From NCBI GenBank assembly GCA_032690845.1, contig CM064433.1, forward strand, positions 39,740,658 to 39,804,657: a DNA stretch of 64,000 nt. The letters run 5' to 3'. The position numbers and the translations under genes were made by a program. The notes under the pieces are model-generated. The model ran no database searches. It had not been told where the DNA came from and saw only the letters and a program-made list of their open reading frames with translations. Below are positions 29,691 through 42,195 of the stretch, piece by piece; position 1 is the stretch's first letter; each line of letters begins with the position of its first letter. This stretch comes from Eleusine coracana subsp. coracana. Taxonomy: Eukaryota; Streptophyta; Magnoliopsida; Poales; Poaceae.

Positions 29691-30427
29691 AGTTACGCCT
29701 GTTTTCTGGTCATTAGCATGTACGAGGCTCAGTGGGATTAGCATATAGAAGACGGAGACAATTTTGGATTTCCAAAATTATGGAACTGCAACACAATATC
29801 CCTATACCTAGATCAATTCTAAGATATCTTTCCTCTAAACTAAGAAATATTCGTATGAATTTCTCTCCAAAATCAAACATATTCGTAGTGCGGAGGCACG
29901 GCTGCTAAGTACCTGATTGACGAATCACCCCATGTATGCCCAGGAACATGCTCGCAGCTGCTGCGTCGCGTGGCACCATCACTTTCCTTTCCTGGGCCCT
30001 CGCCACCTTGCCGGAGCCCGTCCGCCGCGTCAGTCCCGCTGCGCTCAACCATTCTTGCCCTGGCACTGATTCGCCTCTTTTGCCGCGCTGCCGGCGCTCC
30101 GGCGCCCCGTCGTGCAGCCGCCGCCGCTGTGCCTGCGCGCCGTTCAGGGGTCTGATCCGCGTCGACGCACTGATGGCCGTTCGATCCCATCGGACGGACG
30201 ACTGCGGGAACTTATGGGCCGCGTCGGATTTTTTGGGCGGGCCCAAGACATGAATGGGCCGCGCTCTCATCAATCTCCGCTTCGCGTGTTTTCATGAATG
30301 GGCCTGGGACATACAAGGGGCTCGGTCAGCCGGGAAATAAGATTTGAGTTCTATTATTTATTCAGTGTATTTTCTGGACTAAACATAAGTAAAGGGCTGA
30401 CAGCCTGTGAGCCTGACACGTTTTGAG
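29691..30427. other. Intergenic DNA with a GC-rich block
   Basis: GC-rich between about 29930 and 30260, with overlapping frames on both strands and GGGCCG motifs typical of grass promoters. No recognisable protein. It may be a promoter or CpG-rich transposon part. Confidence 0.35.
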
Positions 30428-33400
30428 TCTCTACTCCTTAATAAGAGAGGTGCGGTCGTCTAGCAGATTTTTTCGTGTCCGCTCGTGGTTGAATTCCGTT
30501 CCATAGGTAAAAAGCCGGTGCCCTCCCACTGATCATCTACCCTTTGCATCGTGCCCCATCGGGACTTGGTGATGGGAACATACACGGATGGCGAAGGACT
30601 TCACGAATCGCGATGGGAACAGACACAGACAACAAAAAAGGAAAGAAAAAGAATCGTAATGTAGAAAGGAGAATGAGCGCCATCACCAGTGGAGCCATCC
30701 CGATGAACTCATCAAACTGCCACGACAACTGAGTATGGCATCGTCGACGTTGCGGTTGTCCATGGTGAAGCAGGCCTGGATGAGAAACGTGGTGGCATGA
30801 CTTCACAGCAAGGGAACATCGGCGGCAGGATCAGGGGCTCGTGCGGATGGTGGTCCTCAGACTGGCAAGGAGATGTACGTGGTGGAGAGGAAACCCCAGG
30901 AACGACTTAAGTTCGATCAGAGTCCACGCGCTGCGCCAACCCCTTCCTCACGCCGCTGTACCCCATGTTGTGTTGGACGTGATTATGCGTAGGCACACCC
31001 AGGGGCGAAGCTTGAGCAAACAACCAGGGGGGCTATCTCACTAGCTAAGCACAAAAAATTAGTGAACAATAGCAAAATTACTATAGAATTAGTGCAATTT
31101 TGCATTGGTTAGGGGGGCCATAGCTCATCTTGGTCTCCACTATCCTTCGCCACTGGGCACACCTCGAAGCGACATTCAGCGCGCGGACTCAATCCCTGCC
31201 GTCCGGCACCTGCGTCAGTCGGGCTCCGTCTTCTCATCAGAAAAAAAAAGAAAGAGTTTCTGCTGGTGTTTGTAGCTGGTCTCTGCCTTTGGACTGAGGT
31301 GGAGGGGATCAGGAGTTCCAGCATAGTTCAAGACGGATTGTGATCCAACAGTTTAGGTAATCAACGAAGTGGTTTTTTCCTTCGGTCTGCTGGTTTGGAT
31401 TTAGTTCATCTAGCCTGTCCTCAATGTATCGCTTCTCAGTGATTCCTGTAGATTAGGGTCGGCCGTTTAGGGCTAATCAGTCATGCTGCTCAGTGCTCAC
31501 GATTCAGCTACTGCTGTATTTTCGGACAGAACACAGTAGGAGATCAATTGATGCTTGAGACTTTTAGGTGTCGGATCTGGTAAACACATAATAATGAAAC
31601 TTGTACAACTTTCTACTACCTTTACCATGAAATTTCAGTGAATATTTTCATCGATTATTATGGCAGTTATGGTAGGTATCAATTTTCAGAGTAGTTCTGT
31701 AGTTCTCTTAGACTTGTTACGGCCCAAAATTTTGCGGGCTGTTTTTAGAGATCTTGGATGTCAAATCTCTAGGGAATCTCTAGGGATGGACACGTGCAAA
31801 AAACATTCCTTGAAAATTTGGTAGTTTTCAGTTGAGTAATTTTTTGTTTCTATCCTGTCAAAATCGACTGAACATCTTTGTCACAAAATTCTAAAAAAAG
31901 CATTCTGTCAGAAAAAGTGGTCTGTTGGGCCTTTGTTCGCGTCATTTAATGATTCCATGATGTGTTTACGCTTGGGTATAAGGATGATCAATCACGTTCA
32001 CTCCACATATAATTGCCTGACATGCCTGCGTTTGTTGTTAGGGTCATGCATGGAGGAGCGTTGTTCATATGGTTCATCAGCAATGGCTTTACTATGATTT
32101 AGTTTAGCAAAGAGATCATTGATGTCTGCATTGTTGCCTGGCAATTGATGTTGGTAGGTTTAAACTATAGTCCAGAGTTAGTATCTCTTTGAACTTGGTT
32201 GTACGTGTGTTTGTTTCCTGTCATTCCTGCCCACTAATTTTTAGACCCGTTTCATTGAATATTGGGATACTAATTAGAAGTATAAATATAGATTAATAAC
32301 AACCCATTTCATAACCCCTTACTAAATCACAAGACAAATCTATTAAGTCTAATAAGGTCATGATTAGATAATGTGATGCTATAATAAATATCTCCTAATG
32401 ATGACTTAATTAATATTAATAGATTCGTCTCATAAATTACAATCCAACTATGTAATTAATTTTATATTTAATTAGTATACTTAGTGTTTGAAGGATTGAT
32501 GTGACAACACTAAAATTAAGACCAGGAAATGAACCTTTAGTATTCATTTACATGACTATAGTAATGGGATATCTTAATATGCTTTTCCTTGGAGCTATAC
32601 GCAACAAATGTCAAGTGACCGAGTTCATTTTTTCCTCATGCATAGAATATATTTGTCTACCATCTTTCTCTGAAATTGACACAAATAACTTTGTTAGGGG
32701 TCTGAAAGTCCCAAACCAGAGTGACTCAGTTCAATGGCTTCAAAACTGAGGCTAACCTTTTACTGACATACTTATGTTTAACATGCAAGCATAAAAAACT
32801 CACACACTTTCGCTCATTCATTGGTTTACTGCATTGTTAACTGGATTCAATTCACACATGCAAGGATATTTGGTGTTTGAGTACGTTTTACATGACAACA
32901 TAAACACGCAAACACACCAGTAGTATTTTTGAATTTTAGTTTTTGGGTTGCAAAGCTTTGTTTTATTACCATGAGTCGGTTTTTGTTCTGTTAAAATTAA
33001 TAATACTTCAAACTGATATGACAAACTTAACCATGGTTGCCTCTATCATAGATGTTATCTGTAAAATGTAGCAGAGTTAGAACTCCATTGCAGATTTTAT
33101 CAAATCTGTAAACTGATATGACAAACTTGACCATGGTAGCCACCATCATATATGGCATCTCTAAAATGTAACAGAGTTAGTACTTCATTTGCAGTATTTT
33201 TTATCAAACATCATAACTTGGCCTGGCTTTTCATGAAAAGACACTTTCCTACTTATTTTAAAAAATTAATGATACGTGTCTGCACTCCATTTACAGACTT
33301 ATTAGTTTGTTTTTTCAAAAAAAAATACCTCCATACCTTTTTTAATAATATATGATTATTTACTAATATTACGCTTCCCCATAATTAATACACTAATTGT

Positions 33401-33540
33401 GACACATGACTAGCTATGTGCTAGGCCTCATGTATGATCACGTTGGAGTATTATTTTGAATACATTGCTTACGTAACAATGGGGCACTCACCAATAGTTG
33501 TCAAGAGTTTTTGTGTGGCAATGCACGGACACTTTGCTAG
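30428..33540 (+). mobile_element. Non-autonomous Helitron, 3.1 kb
   Basis: The left end TCTCTACTCCTTAATAAG followed by AGAGGTGCGGTCGTC closely resembles the left end of the 8603 Helitron (TCTCTATA...GAGGTGCGATCGTC). The right end GGCAATGCACGGACACTTTGCTAG followed by T resembles the GCAACGCACGGGTACTTTGCTAG end of the first. The base before the left end is G, not the usual A, and the terminal hairpin is eroded. No Rep/helicase was seen. The GC-rich frames at 30540-31320 may be captured sequence, but no parent gene is recognised. Confidence 0.7.
32240..32500. mobile_element. MITE-like AT-rich insert
   Basis: The run CATGATTAGATAATGTGATG, TGATGACTTAATTAATATTA and AATAGATTCGTCTCATAAATT resembles the body of a common grass MITE. 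Termini and target duplication could not be set. It lies inside the second Helitron. Confidence 0.4.
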
Positions 33541-33972
33541 TTTATCTTAAAAAATCTTTTGAAAAACTTTTAAAAAAGTTTTTTTTCGAGTAACAAAAAG
33601 GTTGGTTTTTTAGACGAGTAAAATAACAAAAAGGCTGCTGAGAATAAAAAAAAAAACCTCTACCGAAGTTCCAAAAAACAATTAAAAAAAACAACTTGAA
33701 TGTTGGTTTACCGAACCATATATATATATATATATAGGTGGAGGCGAGCCGCTTGTTCGATTCGTTAAAGCTGGGGTTGGAGTCGCCGAGTCAGAGTAAC
33801 AAGGACGAACCCGATTAGTACAAAAACTGCGCGGTCTGAATTCGTTTACAACAAGGCCCGTCACCGAAAACAAAATAAGAATTAGAGTTAACTTCGTTCT
33901 CATACATGTAACTCCGAAATCTGGCAAAAAGAAAAGGTGTGTTGTAGTTGTAGCGCACGAGTTAACTTCTAG
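33541..33972. other. Upstream region of F-box gene
   Basis: Contains a (TA)n run at 33718-33736 and the probable 5' leader of the F-box gene. No other gene. Confidence 0.45.
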
Positions 33973-35178
33973 ATGGGTCTCCAGCAAAGCAAGGCGACCA
34001 CCGTGGAGGCGGGCTGGTCGTTCCTCCCGCCGGAGCTCGCGGACCTCATCCTGCACCTCCTGTCCTCCTTGGCCGACCGCGTGCGCTTCGCCTCCGTCTG
34101 CCGCCGCTGGCGTCACACCGCGATACGGTACTCGCCGCCAACCTTGCCTCCGGTGCTGCCATGGATCAACTTCCTCGATGGCAGGTTCCAGAGTCTCCCC
34201 GACGGCGAGATGCACTCCTTCCACTTCGGGAAACACGATCTGTGCGTCGGCTCTTTCGGCAACTGGATGCTGTTCGAGAGAGTAGGGAACAAGCCTACCC
34301 GCCGCCACTTCCTCAAGGATCCGCTAACCGGCTCCATCACGTGGCTCCCCGGCCACTGCAACGAGCCTGTCCACCTCAGCCCCGACGACGGCTACTCACA
34401 GGGAACATGGTCTGGCTCCAGATCCACCAACTTCTTCACTCAAAAGGTCATCGTATGCTCCGGGAACCTTATCGCCGCGATGATTAGATATCGCCGCCAC
34501 GCGCTCGCAGTCGTATGTTGCCGCCCAGGCATGTTGTCCTGGTCCACTGGAGTGTGCACTGGTCCTTGGTACCAAGACATGGCATTCTACAAGGGGAAGC
34601 TCTATACCATCACGACCGAAGGTGACCTCTTTGCGCATGAGGTTACCAAGCACCGCGGCATCGGGGAACCTAGGATTTCTCGGATAGAGCACGTTATCAG
34701 GGCGCCGCCCTTACACACGTTAGACGGGTTCTACTATGCAGCTTTCAACTGTGTCAGGTCATGCTACCTCGTTGTCTCTCGTACCGGCAAGTTGTTGATG
34801 GTACGCTGGATCGTTCCGGTAGAGTACTATAGTCCTCAAGACTCCACCAAACAAATGACGCTAAAGGTGTTCGAGGCCGATTTCGAGATGTCTCGATGGT
34901 TAGAGGTGGAAAGCATTGGTGATGAGGCGCTATTCGTCAGTTCCAACTGCTCCAAGGCCATTAAAGCACCTAGTCATTGTGGCTGTATCCAAGGGGACAG
35001 GATATACTTCATCGATGACGGTTTTATGTTCTACCCTTTTAGGTCAGCCAGCAGCAAGCCACGTAATTGTGGCGTGTACGATATGCGCAGCAAGTCCGTT
35101 CATCCTATAGCGTTGGGCAAAGTGCGCATCCGTGATCAATCCAAGGCTTTATGGTTCTTCCCAACATCTACGCAGTAA
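33973..35178 (+). CDS. F-box/DUF295 (KIB-type) protein
   Basis: Intact 401-residue intronless gene. The F-box lies at about residues 16-50 (SFLPPELADLILHLLSSLAD, then RVRFASVCRRWRHTA) and would bind SKP1 in an SCF ubiquitin ligase. The rest matches DUF295-type beta-propeller proteins: FLKDPLTGSITWLPG, the DMAFYKGKLYTITTEGDLFA blade, IQGDRIYFIDDG, and a terminal ALWFFP. Such grass proteins form large, fast-evolving families; the substrate is unknown. Likely nuclear or cytosolic. The start is the first ATG of the frame. It is the only clearly intact non-family gene in the window. Confidence 0.88.
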   Translation: MGLQQSKATTVEAGWSFLPPELADLILHLLSSLADRVRFASVCRRWRHTAIRYSPPTLPPVLPWINFLDGRFQSLPDGEMHSFHFGKHDLCVGSFGNWMLFERVGNKPTRRHFLKDPLTGSITWLPGHCNEPVHLSPDDGYSQGTWSGSRSTNFFTQKVIVCSGNLIAAMIRYRRHALAVVCCRPGMLSWSTGVCTGPWYQDMAFYKGKLYTITTEGDLFAHEVTKHRGIGEPRISRIEHVIRAPPLHTLDGFYYAAFNCVRSCYLVVSRTGKLLMVRWIVPVEYYSPQDSTKQMTLKVFEADFEMSRWLEVESIGDEALFVSSNCSKAIKAPSHCGCIQGDRIYFIDDGFMFYPFRSASSKPRNCGVYDMRSKSVHPIALGKVRIRDQSKALWFFPTSTQ

Positions 35179-36075
35179 CTTTTTGTAGCTGCTTCTACGT
35201 GTCTTCTAAAGTTCAGAAAAAAAGATTTACACACAGTTAGACAAATGTATCAATATCGCACTACAAGATGTAAGCTTTACATGTATGCATGCATGTATCA
35301 CTGGTTGCCTGCATACATGATATATTAGCTAGCGATAGCGTTCCATTATATTTCAATTTTTTTAACCTTTTTTATATATCCAAAGTAGTAGTCCAAAATT
35401 CAAACTATAGTACTTGAAATTTAAACATGAGCCACGGGAGCAACCAATTCCTAATAGATGAACGCTTTGCATGTATGCATGCTCATTAATAATGATATGT
35501 ATCTCTGGATGCACATAGGTAACTTGTTTACATGCCATTATAAATTTTATTAATTTAGGATTTGGTCACCGCAAATCCACTTATCCGGTAGGTGCTATTG
35601 AGTTGCAAAATCTGTCCCAATTTTGCCATCCACGCCATTTTCAACACCTGATTTTTTTTCAAAATGACAAAAATGCCCTTGAGTTTGTTAGTAAAAAAAA
35701 AAACCCCAGAAAAGCTCAACTCACTTTCATGGTGGCTGGGTTGGAGGTCGTCTACGCCTGTCACAGCGGTGAGCGAGCTAGCTAGACAGTGTTGTAAGAT
35801 CAATGAACCTAGAGTAGAGTTCATAGGTTTTGGTGATTGATGTCAACATAGTCAATGGGACTAACAAGGTTTGCTAGTGTGCAAGGCGTTTAGTCTTATG
35901 GATGTAGTGCTATCTCAAAGGATGCAAGGTATTTGATAAAGAAAAGTGATCTTTCAGATGTCACCGTAAGATACAGCACAATCACCATATGATACGGTGG
36001 GCAAAGAGAATGGAGTCTAGAAGAATCCATGCTACAACCTCGACTCTAGTCTGGACGAGTGGAGGTCACCGTAAG
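35179..36075. other. Intergenic DNA, possible decayed repeat
   Basis: AT-rich 3' flank of the F-box gene. From about 35787 (TGTTGTAAGATCAATGAACC) to 36075 the composition changes and GTCACCGTAAGAT recurs (35959, 36065), suggesting an old element truncated by the gypsy insertion. No gene. Confidence 0.35.
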
Positions 36076-36080
36076 ATGCG

Positions 36081-39000
36081 TGTCACGGACCCGCCTTACC
36101 ACGGAGACGGCTCCGTTCCAGGATCTCCCTCGGGTGACGACACGCGCTGTGACGCCCAATAGTACAATACATGACAGAGGAAATAATTACAACAAGAACA
36201 TAGGTGGAGAAGCAGAGTCTACATAAATCCGAAGTTATATTGCAAACCGGAGTTTTGACAGAAATAAATTGCGGAAGCGAAAAGTTCGACAATTGGTTCA
36301 CCAATTCGACGGAATAGCTAAGATACAATCGCCCTCTCACGGCGACACACAGGGATTATCCGGCCATAGTAGGTGCCTTGCCCAAGCACCGTACCGGCAA
36401 GCAAGGACCTAATCCTCCTCTTCATTTGTGCACAGCTCCCACTCGATGTTCCAACAGTCGGGACGCTGGCCTTCCCAATGGAACCTACCACCACAGTGGC
36501 ATTCTCCATCTTGGTCATCTGAAAACCACATAGAGCTACGCCCTGAGTAACTAATTTACTCAGCAAGACTGACCCGTCAAAGTGGCCAACTACAGCCGAC
36601 ACCTAGACATGCAAAGGCTAGGGATAGGGTTGATATTGCCAGAAAACCCACCTAGGAGTGGATCCTTGTTTTTTTTTTTAAGTTTTAGCATCAAGTTGAG
36701 TTGTCATGCAGAATAATAAATTTAGTTGCCCTAAAGCTATAACAATCATGGTTGCACACAATCTTAAGAATTTCCAAACAGCAGTATTATACCCACACAT
36801 CATCTTAATGGCTTCCGGCACTGTTCCGTAGCAGCGACCAAGTGGTACTCGTTACTGTGAGGGACAGCGACTCGAATCGATTTACATCCTGCAGGAGAAA
36901 CCTGCTTGCACGACCCATACGCGCTTCCGGGAAGCCGCATGGAGCAACCTTTCGCTCACGGTACCGCAGGATCTTCCGGGTCCAGACTCCCCCGAGAAGG
37001 GTCCCCCAACGCGATGCGCCCCGTGCCGCCATCCGTGGGTGGATTGCTCCCTCCTCTCAGCCCCAGTTCCACCAAAGAAGGGAGAAGGCTATCTTTAGAC
37101 CAAGCGATAGTCGTAGCTACATCAGTTTACTGGGCCCATATCTCCAGCATGCAAACAGTACGTTCAAACTTGATCCCATGGGCCGGACACGAGGCGTAGC
37201 CTTAGGGGGGGACTCGGACGGGGCTACCTCCTTGAAGACAAGCTGTCCTTCCCTTTCCACCTAGTTGCCCGTCCGGTCTTCATTGTGATTCCATCCACCC
37301 CTTTCTTCATCTAATATCATTCCCCAGTGATAATAATTCCTATCTACGACTGGTCTCCATACCACTCGATAAACAGTCGTCCTACTTTAAGCAGAGCGAC
37401 TATCGTTCTGAGGCTAATAATCGGGAAGAGGGACCTACTGCATGCTAGGTTTCAATCAACTCCTATCACTTAATGCACAGGTAAACATACATCCCTAGCT
37501 AGTGATAGAATAAAAATTTAAAACGGGGTTATGCACCGGGGCTTGCCTTGGTTCTGCTCTTGGTCAGCTACGGCACTTCCGGCTCCTTCTGGATCCTGCT
37601 CCGGTCCCGCCTCCACGTGGTTCACGGCGTGATCTATATGATGCAAAAGGGGATGCTATGAGAGAAGATTCATGGCACTTCCTCAATAAATACGTTAATG
37701 TACACTGTTATCGGTGGAATTAAACGGGGTGCGATGAGGCGTTCAATAGTATATCTTATTGAGTGGGGCACAGGGTGAGGGCATTTCGTGTATTTCCTTC
37801 ATGGACTCCAGTACTTGATCGCGACGACGTCGCACCCAAGTACGATGTGTTTGTGTGTGCCGGGGTGAAGCTATGCAAGTGATGTCCATGACCAGCAGGT
37901 GCTACTTAATTAGTATTTTTGTGTGTTGAGCAAAACCCTCGCAAGGTACCAAGTACCCGTGAAACAGCCCTAAAGCGGAACCATTTTTATCAACGGGTAA
38001 AATTGCACTCGGGGCATAATTTATTAAGTCAACATGATTCTGATCTTCAAATGGGCAGGGGTGATTTATTACAATTAGGTTACACCAGGAGTAATTTAAT
38101 TGTTAAGTTTCACTATCATGCACCAAGCCAATAATTTCTATTAATTATTATAAGAAAAAAGGCATTAAATTAATTTCAGCTAATATACAGAGAATTTCTT
38201 TATGAAATTTTTCCACGGAGACTAAAACTGAAAATCCTACTTGGTGGTCAATTTTTAATATTTTACCAGCTCTCTGTAATTAATTATAATTAATTATAAT
38301 TTTCTTAGTGTTTTTCCTATTTATTTTAACCCTGGTATAAATATTACCATGCATGCGGCCTTAGCATTTTTCTAATCCCAGCAGCTCAGTGGGCTGGGAC
38401 TCGCGCGGCCCAGCGGGCGCGCACGTGCGCGGGGCCGCTGTGGGCCAGGCGCGGCCCGAGCGCGAGGCCAGGCCCACTGGCCTTCACGGCGAGCACGGCG
38501 GCCAGCAGGGAAGGCGGCAGCGGTAGCATTGCCAGGGTAACGACCAGCGAGCTCCGAGAAACACGCTACGCGTAAAAAGAGGGAGGGTGGCTCACCGGAA
38601 CAAGCTCGGCGACGACGAGGCGGAGATCCGGCGGTCCGCGGCGTTCCGGACGAATGGCTGCGCGGGGAAAGGCCGAGTGAGGTCAGGAAGGGAAAGAAGA
38701 GTCACTCACTCGTGCCCGTGCAAGGAATCGGCCAGGGGCTCACCGTGGGTGTCGGGCGGCGCGGAGGGGCGGCGGTCGGAGACGGGGAAGAAACGACCGA
38801 TTCACGGCGGCTCGGTGCGGAAGGAGGAAGGTAGCTTCGCGTGGAGCTTGAAGACGCCGAGGCGATGCCATGGACGTCGACGAGCACCTGGGAACGACGG
38901 CGAGGCGGCGGTGGCGCGGAGCAGCACCGGGCGGCAATGAGGCGCGGCGCGCGAGCGGGAGAGAGAAAGAGCGAAGGAGTGAATGGGGGGGGGGGGTGTG

Positions 39001-39595
39001 CGTTCGGACAGGCGACAGAGGGATGTCCAAACGTGCGCGTGGGGCCGGCGACCACGCGGCGCGCGCCGGGCCGGGCAGCGCGGCTTCGGCCGAGTGTGCT
39101 TCTTCCGGGTCGCTGACAGGTGGGGTCCACAGGGAGTTTTTCTTTTTCATTTCTTTTTCCAATCCTATCAGCGTACTGCATTTGTTATTTTTGATAGAAT
39201 TAACCCAGAGCTGCTAAAATCAGACCAAAAATAGGGTAGGCTCCCCATAATGTGCTGGTGGTTACAAAAATACTAACTACCAACAGTTCCCATTACAATT
39301 GGATTAGGAATTTTATGAACAGAGCTGGTTTTTAACCATTCAAACATTTATTTGATGCCTTTAATGATGGATGAAAAATCTGAGAAAATTATCAAAATTC
39401 TAATCGACCATGACCATCAACATATAATTTTTGCAGTGGTGAATTTTACTGAAAATTTGGGACTTGCAGTACAAAGGTCATTCAATTGGGTTTGAATTCA
39501 ATTTGAATTGCAAAATTTAAATTCAAATTCTTGGTGTTATGATCTTATGCTGCCTAAGTGATACCCTTGGGACCCTAATGACACTAGGAGTGTCA
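36081..39595 (-). repeat. Outer gypsy 3' LTR (left)
   Basis: 3515 bp, bounded TGTCACGGAC...AGGAGTGTCA in plus orientation. Relative to the right LTR it lacks about 294, 77 and 40 bp segments (at about 38374, 38490 and 39045). Next to it lies the polypurine tract (plus TAGCCCTCCCCCCTTAA). Frames within it are LTR sequence, not genes. Confidence 0.9.
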
Positions 39596-39937
39596 TAGCC
39601 CTCCCCCCTTAAGGAAATCTCGTCCCGAGATTAAGGGAGGTGTTGACGGTTTACCTAAGTGGTGGCGTAGGAACTCGGGGTAGTGGCTTCGCAGGAACTC
39701 TTCAGTTTCCCAAGTAGCTTCTCTAGCGGTATGGTTGCTCCATTGGACTTTATAGAACTTTAGTGTCTTCTTACGTGTCGCTCGCTCCTTCTCGTCTAGC
39801 ACTTTCACCGGATGCTCGGCATAAGTCAGGTCAGGTTGTAGTTGCTGGGTGCTCTCCAGGGGTATGTCCACCGGTGTCTTTAAACATCTTTTGAGTTGGG
39901 ACACGTGGAACGTGTCATGCACTCCAGCGAGTTCCAC
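39596..39937 (-). pseudogene. Outer gypsy integrase end and chromodomain
   Basis: Starts ELAGVHDTFHVSQLKRCLK, the end of the gypsy integrase C-terminal region. It then carries a chromodomain with YKVQWSNHTAREATWETEEF, which in chromoviruses targets integration to particular chromatin. A stop separates it from the integrase core frame (GPVAY-stop). It ends at the polypurine tract and LTR. Confidence 0.88.
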
Positions 39938-39949
39938 TGGCAGTTGGAG

Positions 39950-40957
39950 TTAGTAGGCCACGGGTCCGCATCTAGCAATGATAGGGTAGGGACCAATATA
40001 ACGGGGTGCTAACTTCCCGCGAATTCTAAACCGTTGTACACCCTTGGTGGGTGACACTCGGAGGTAGACCATCTCGCCGACCCTGAATTCCAACGGACGG
40101 CGCCTTTTATCTGCATAACTTGTCTGCCTGGACTTTGCCGCACGTAAGTTGGATTGGATTTCAAGCACCTTCTGTTCAGCTTGCTGCACTAGCTCCGGAC
40201 CAAATATTACCCTCTCCTCTGATTCCGACCAACTCAGGGGTGTGCGACATCGGTGCCCGTAGAGAGCTTCGAATGGTGCCATCTTGATGCTTTCCTGGTA
40301 ACTATTGTTGTAAGCGAATTCTGCCAAGGGTAGGCACTCGTCCCACTTTTTGTTGTGATTCAATACATATGCTCTTAACATGTCTTCCAATATTTGGTTA
40401 ACTCTTTCCGTTTGACCGTCTGTCTGGGGGTGGTACGCGGAACCTCTAATCAATCTGGTGCCCAGTGTCTCGTGTAGCTTCTCCCAAAAGCGTCCCACAA
40501 ATTGGGAGCCTCGATCGGATACGATAGTCTTGGGCACTCCGTGCAAACACAGGATTCGCTCAATGTAGAGTTGCGCATACTTTTGCATCTTGAACCGCGT
40601 CGACACAGGGATAAAGTGGGCGACTTTTGTTAACCGGTCCACAGTGACCCATATGGAGTCGAATTTATGTGCCGTCAACGGTAGACCAACAATGAAATCC
40701 ATGCTGATATCTTCCCATTTCCAAGCTGGAACACTCAGGGGTTGTAGTAGGCCTGCCTTCTTCAGATGATCGGCCTTGACTCGGCGGCAGGTATCGCACT
40801 CTGCAACATAACGTGCTATTTCCCTTTTCATACGAGTCCACCAATATTTGGATCTGAAATCATGGTACATTTTGTTGCTGCCCGGATGCATGGAGTACTT
40901 CATGATGTGAGCCTCGTCCAGAATTTTCTTGCGGAGTTCCAGATCCTTAGGAACCAC
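39950..40957 (-). pseudogene. Outer gypsy integrase
   Basis: 335 codons. Zinc-binding region: the second His (MHPGS) and CDTC are present; the first His falls in DEAHIMKY. Catalytic core: first Asp (SMDFIVGL), second Asp (SDRGSQF) and Glu (TDGQTERVNQ) are all present. The C-terminal GPY-like region reads KLAPRYIGPYPI. The frame is open, but it is separated by stops from RNase H upstream (about 40958-41068) and from the chromodomain downstream. Confidence 0.9.
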
Positions 40958-41068
40958 TAGTCGATCTTTGAACCATAAAATACCTTTTGCATCTTCTCGA
41001 AAGCATTATACCTTAGCATCGCCCTCTTTTAGTCTTCTTTTGAGATGGGCTATGCCCCTGTCCTTTTT

Positions 41069-42190
41069 CTAGGCTGCCACTATTTCTTCCCGGAAGGTGG
41101 GAATTAATGCTAAGTTGTAGAGGGCTCCGTGGGGTGTTACATGCACATAATGACCATCTTGGACTTGTGGGCTGACTAGGATGTGGTGGCAGTGAGCCTT
41201 GCGGCTTAGGGCGTCAGCCACGACATTCGCCTTTCTCGGATGGTAATGGACTTCCAACTCGTATTCCTTAATCAATTCCAACCAATGACGCTGTCTCATG
41301 TTCAGGTGGTCTTGAGTAAAAATATACTTCAAGCTTTTGTGGTCAGTGTATATGCGAACTAAATTCCCAAGGAGGTAATATCTCCACATCTTTAAGGCCA
41401 ATACCACTGCTGCTAATTCCAGGTCATGAACGGGGTAATTCTGCTCGTGCTTCCTCAATTGCCTTGATCCATAAGCAATAACTCTTCCGTCTTGCATAAG
41501 CACACATTCCAATCCAATCCCCAAAGCGTTACAATAGACATCGAACGGCTTCCCCAGGTCCGGTTGAGCTAATACTGGGGCTGTGATCAGGTGCTTCTTC
41601 AAGGTTTGAAAAGCACTTTCACAACTTTCATCCCATATGAATTTCTTATCCTTCTTAAGCAACTCTGTCATGGGCTTTGCGATTTTGGAGAAATTGGGAA
41701 TAAAACGGCGGTAATAGCCAGCTAATCCCAGAAAACTTCGTATATGGAATACGGTCTTCGGTGTCTTCCAGTTTAGCACATCTCTTATCTTGCTGGGATC
41801 TTCCGCGATGCCTTCCTCCGAGATAATATGGCCCAAAAATGGTACTTGCTTCAACCAAAACTCGCACTTGCTAAACTTAGCATATAACTGGTGCTCCCTT
41901 AACCTCTGTAAGACAACACGGAGATGCTTTGCATGTTCTTCCTCCGACTTTGAGTAGACTAGAATGTCGTCAATGAATACCACCACAAACTTGTCTAACT
42001 CGGGCATGAACACTGAGTTCATGAGATATATGAAGTGTGCCGATGCATTTGTCAACCCGAACGACATCACTAAATACTCATATAGACCGTATCGGGTAGA
42101 AAAGGCTGTCTTGGGAATGTCTTCGACACGGATTTTAATTTGATGGTAACCCGACCGGAGATCAATCTTGGAGAACACCTTAGCTCCTAT
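41069..42190 (-). pseudogene. Outer gypsy RT (3' part) and RNase H
   Basis: Begins IGAKVFSKIDLRSGYHQI directly at the insertion point of the inner element. The RT catalytic pair is in FIDDILVYSKS. RNase H follows; the usual catalytic Asp near VYCNALG has become Asn, which should abolish it. WRYYLLG and TDHKSLKYIFTQ are typical. The missing N-terminal RT codons lie 13.9 kb away at 56067. Confidence 0.9.
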
Positions 42191-42195
42191 CAATT

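Noticed and set aside
30540..31324. Frames of 60-90 codons in the second Helitron
   Set aside because: Could be captured exons, but none is recognisable, so no gene is called.
36842..37264. 140-codon frame starting MVLVTVRDSDSNRFTSC
   Set aside because: It recurs at 46117, 54885 and 60974, always inside gypsy LTRs; no domain is recognisable.
38587..39234. Several GC-rich frames on both strands
   Set aside because: Part of the outer LTR and repeated at 62732-63761; open on both strands because of composition.
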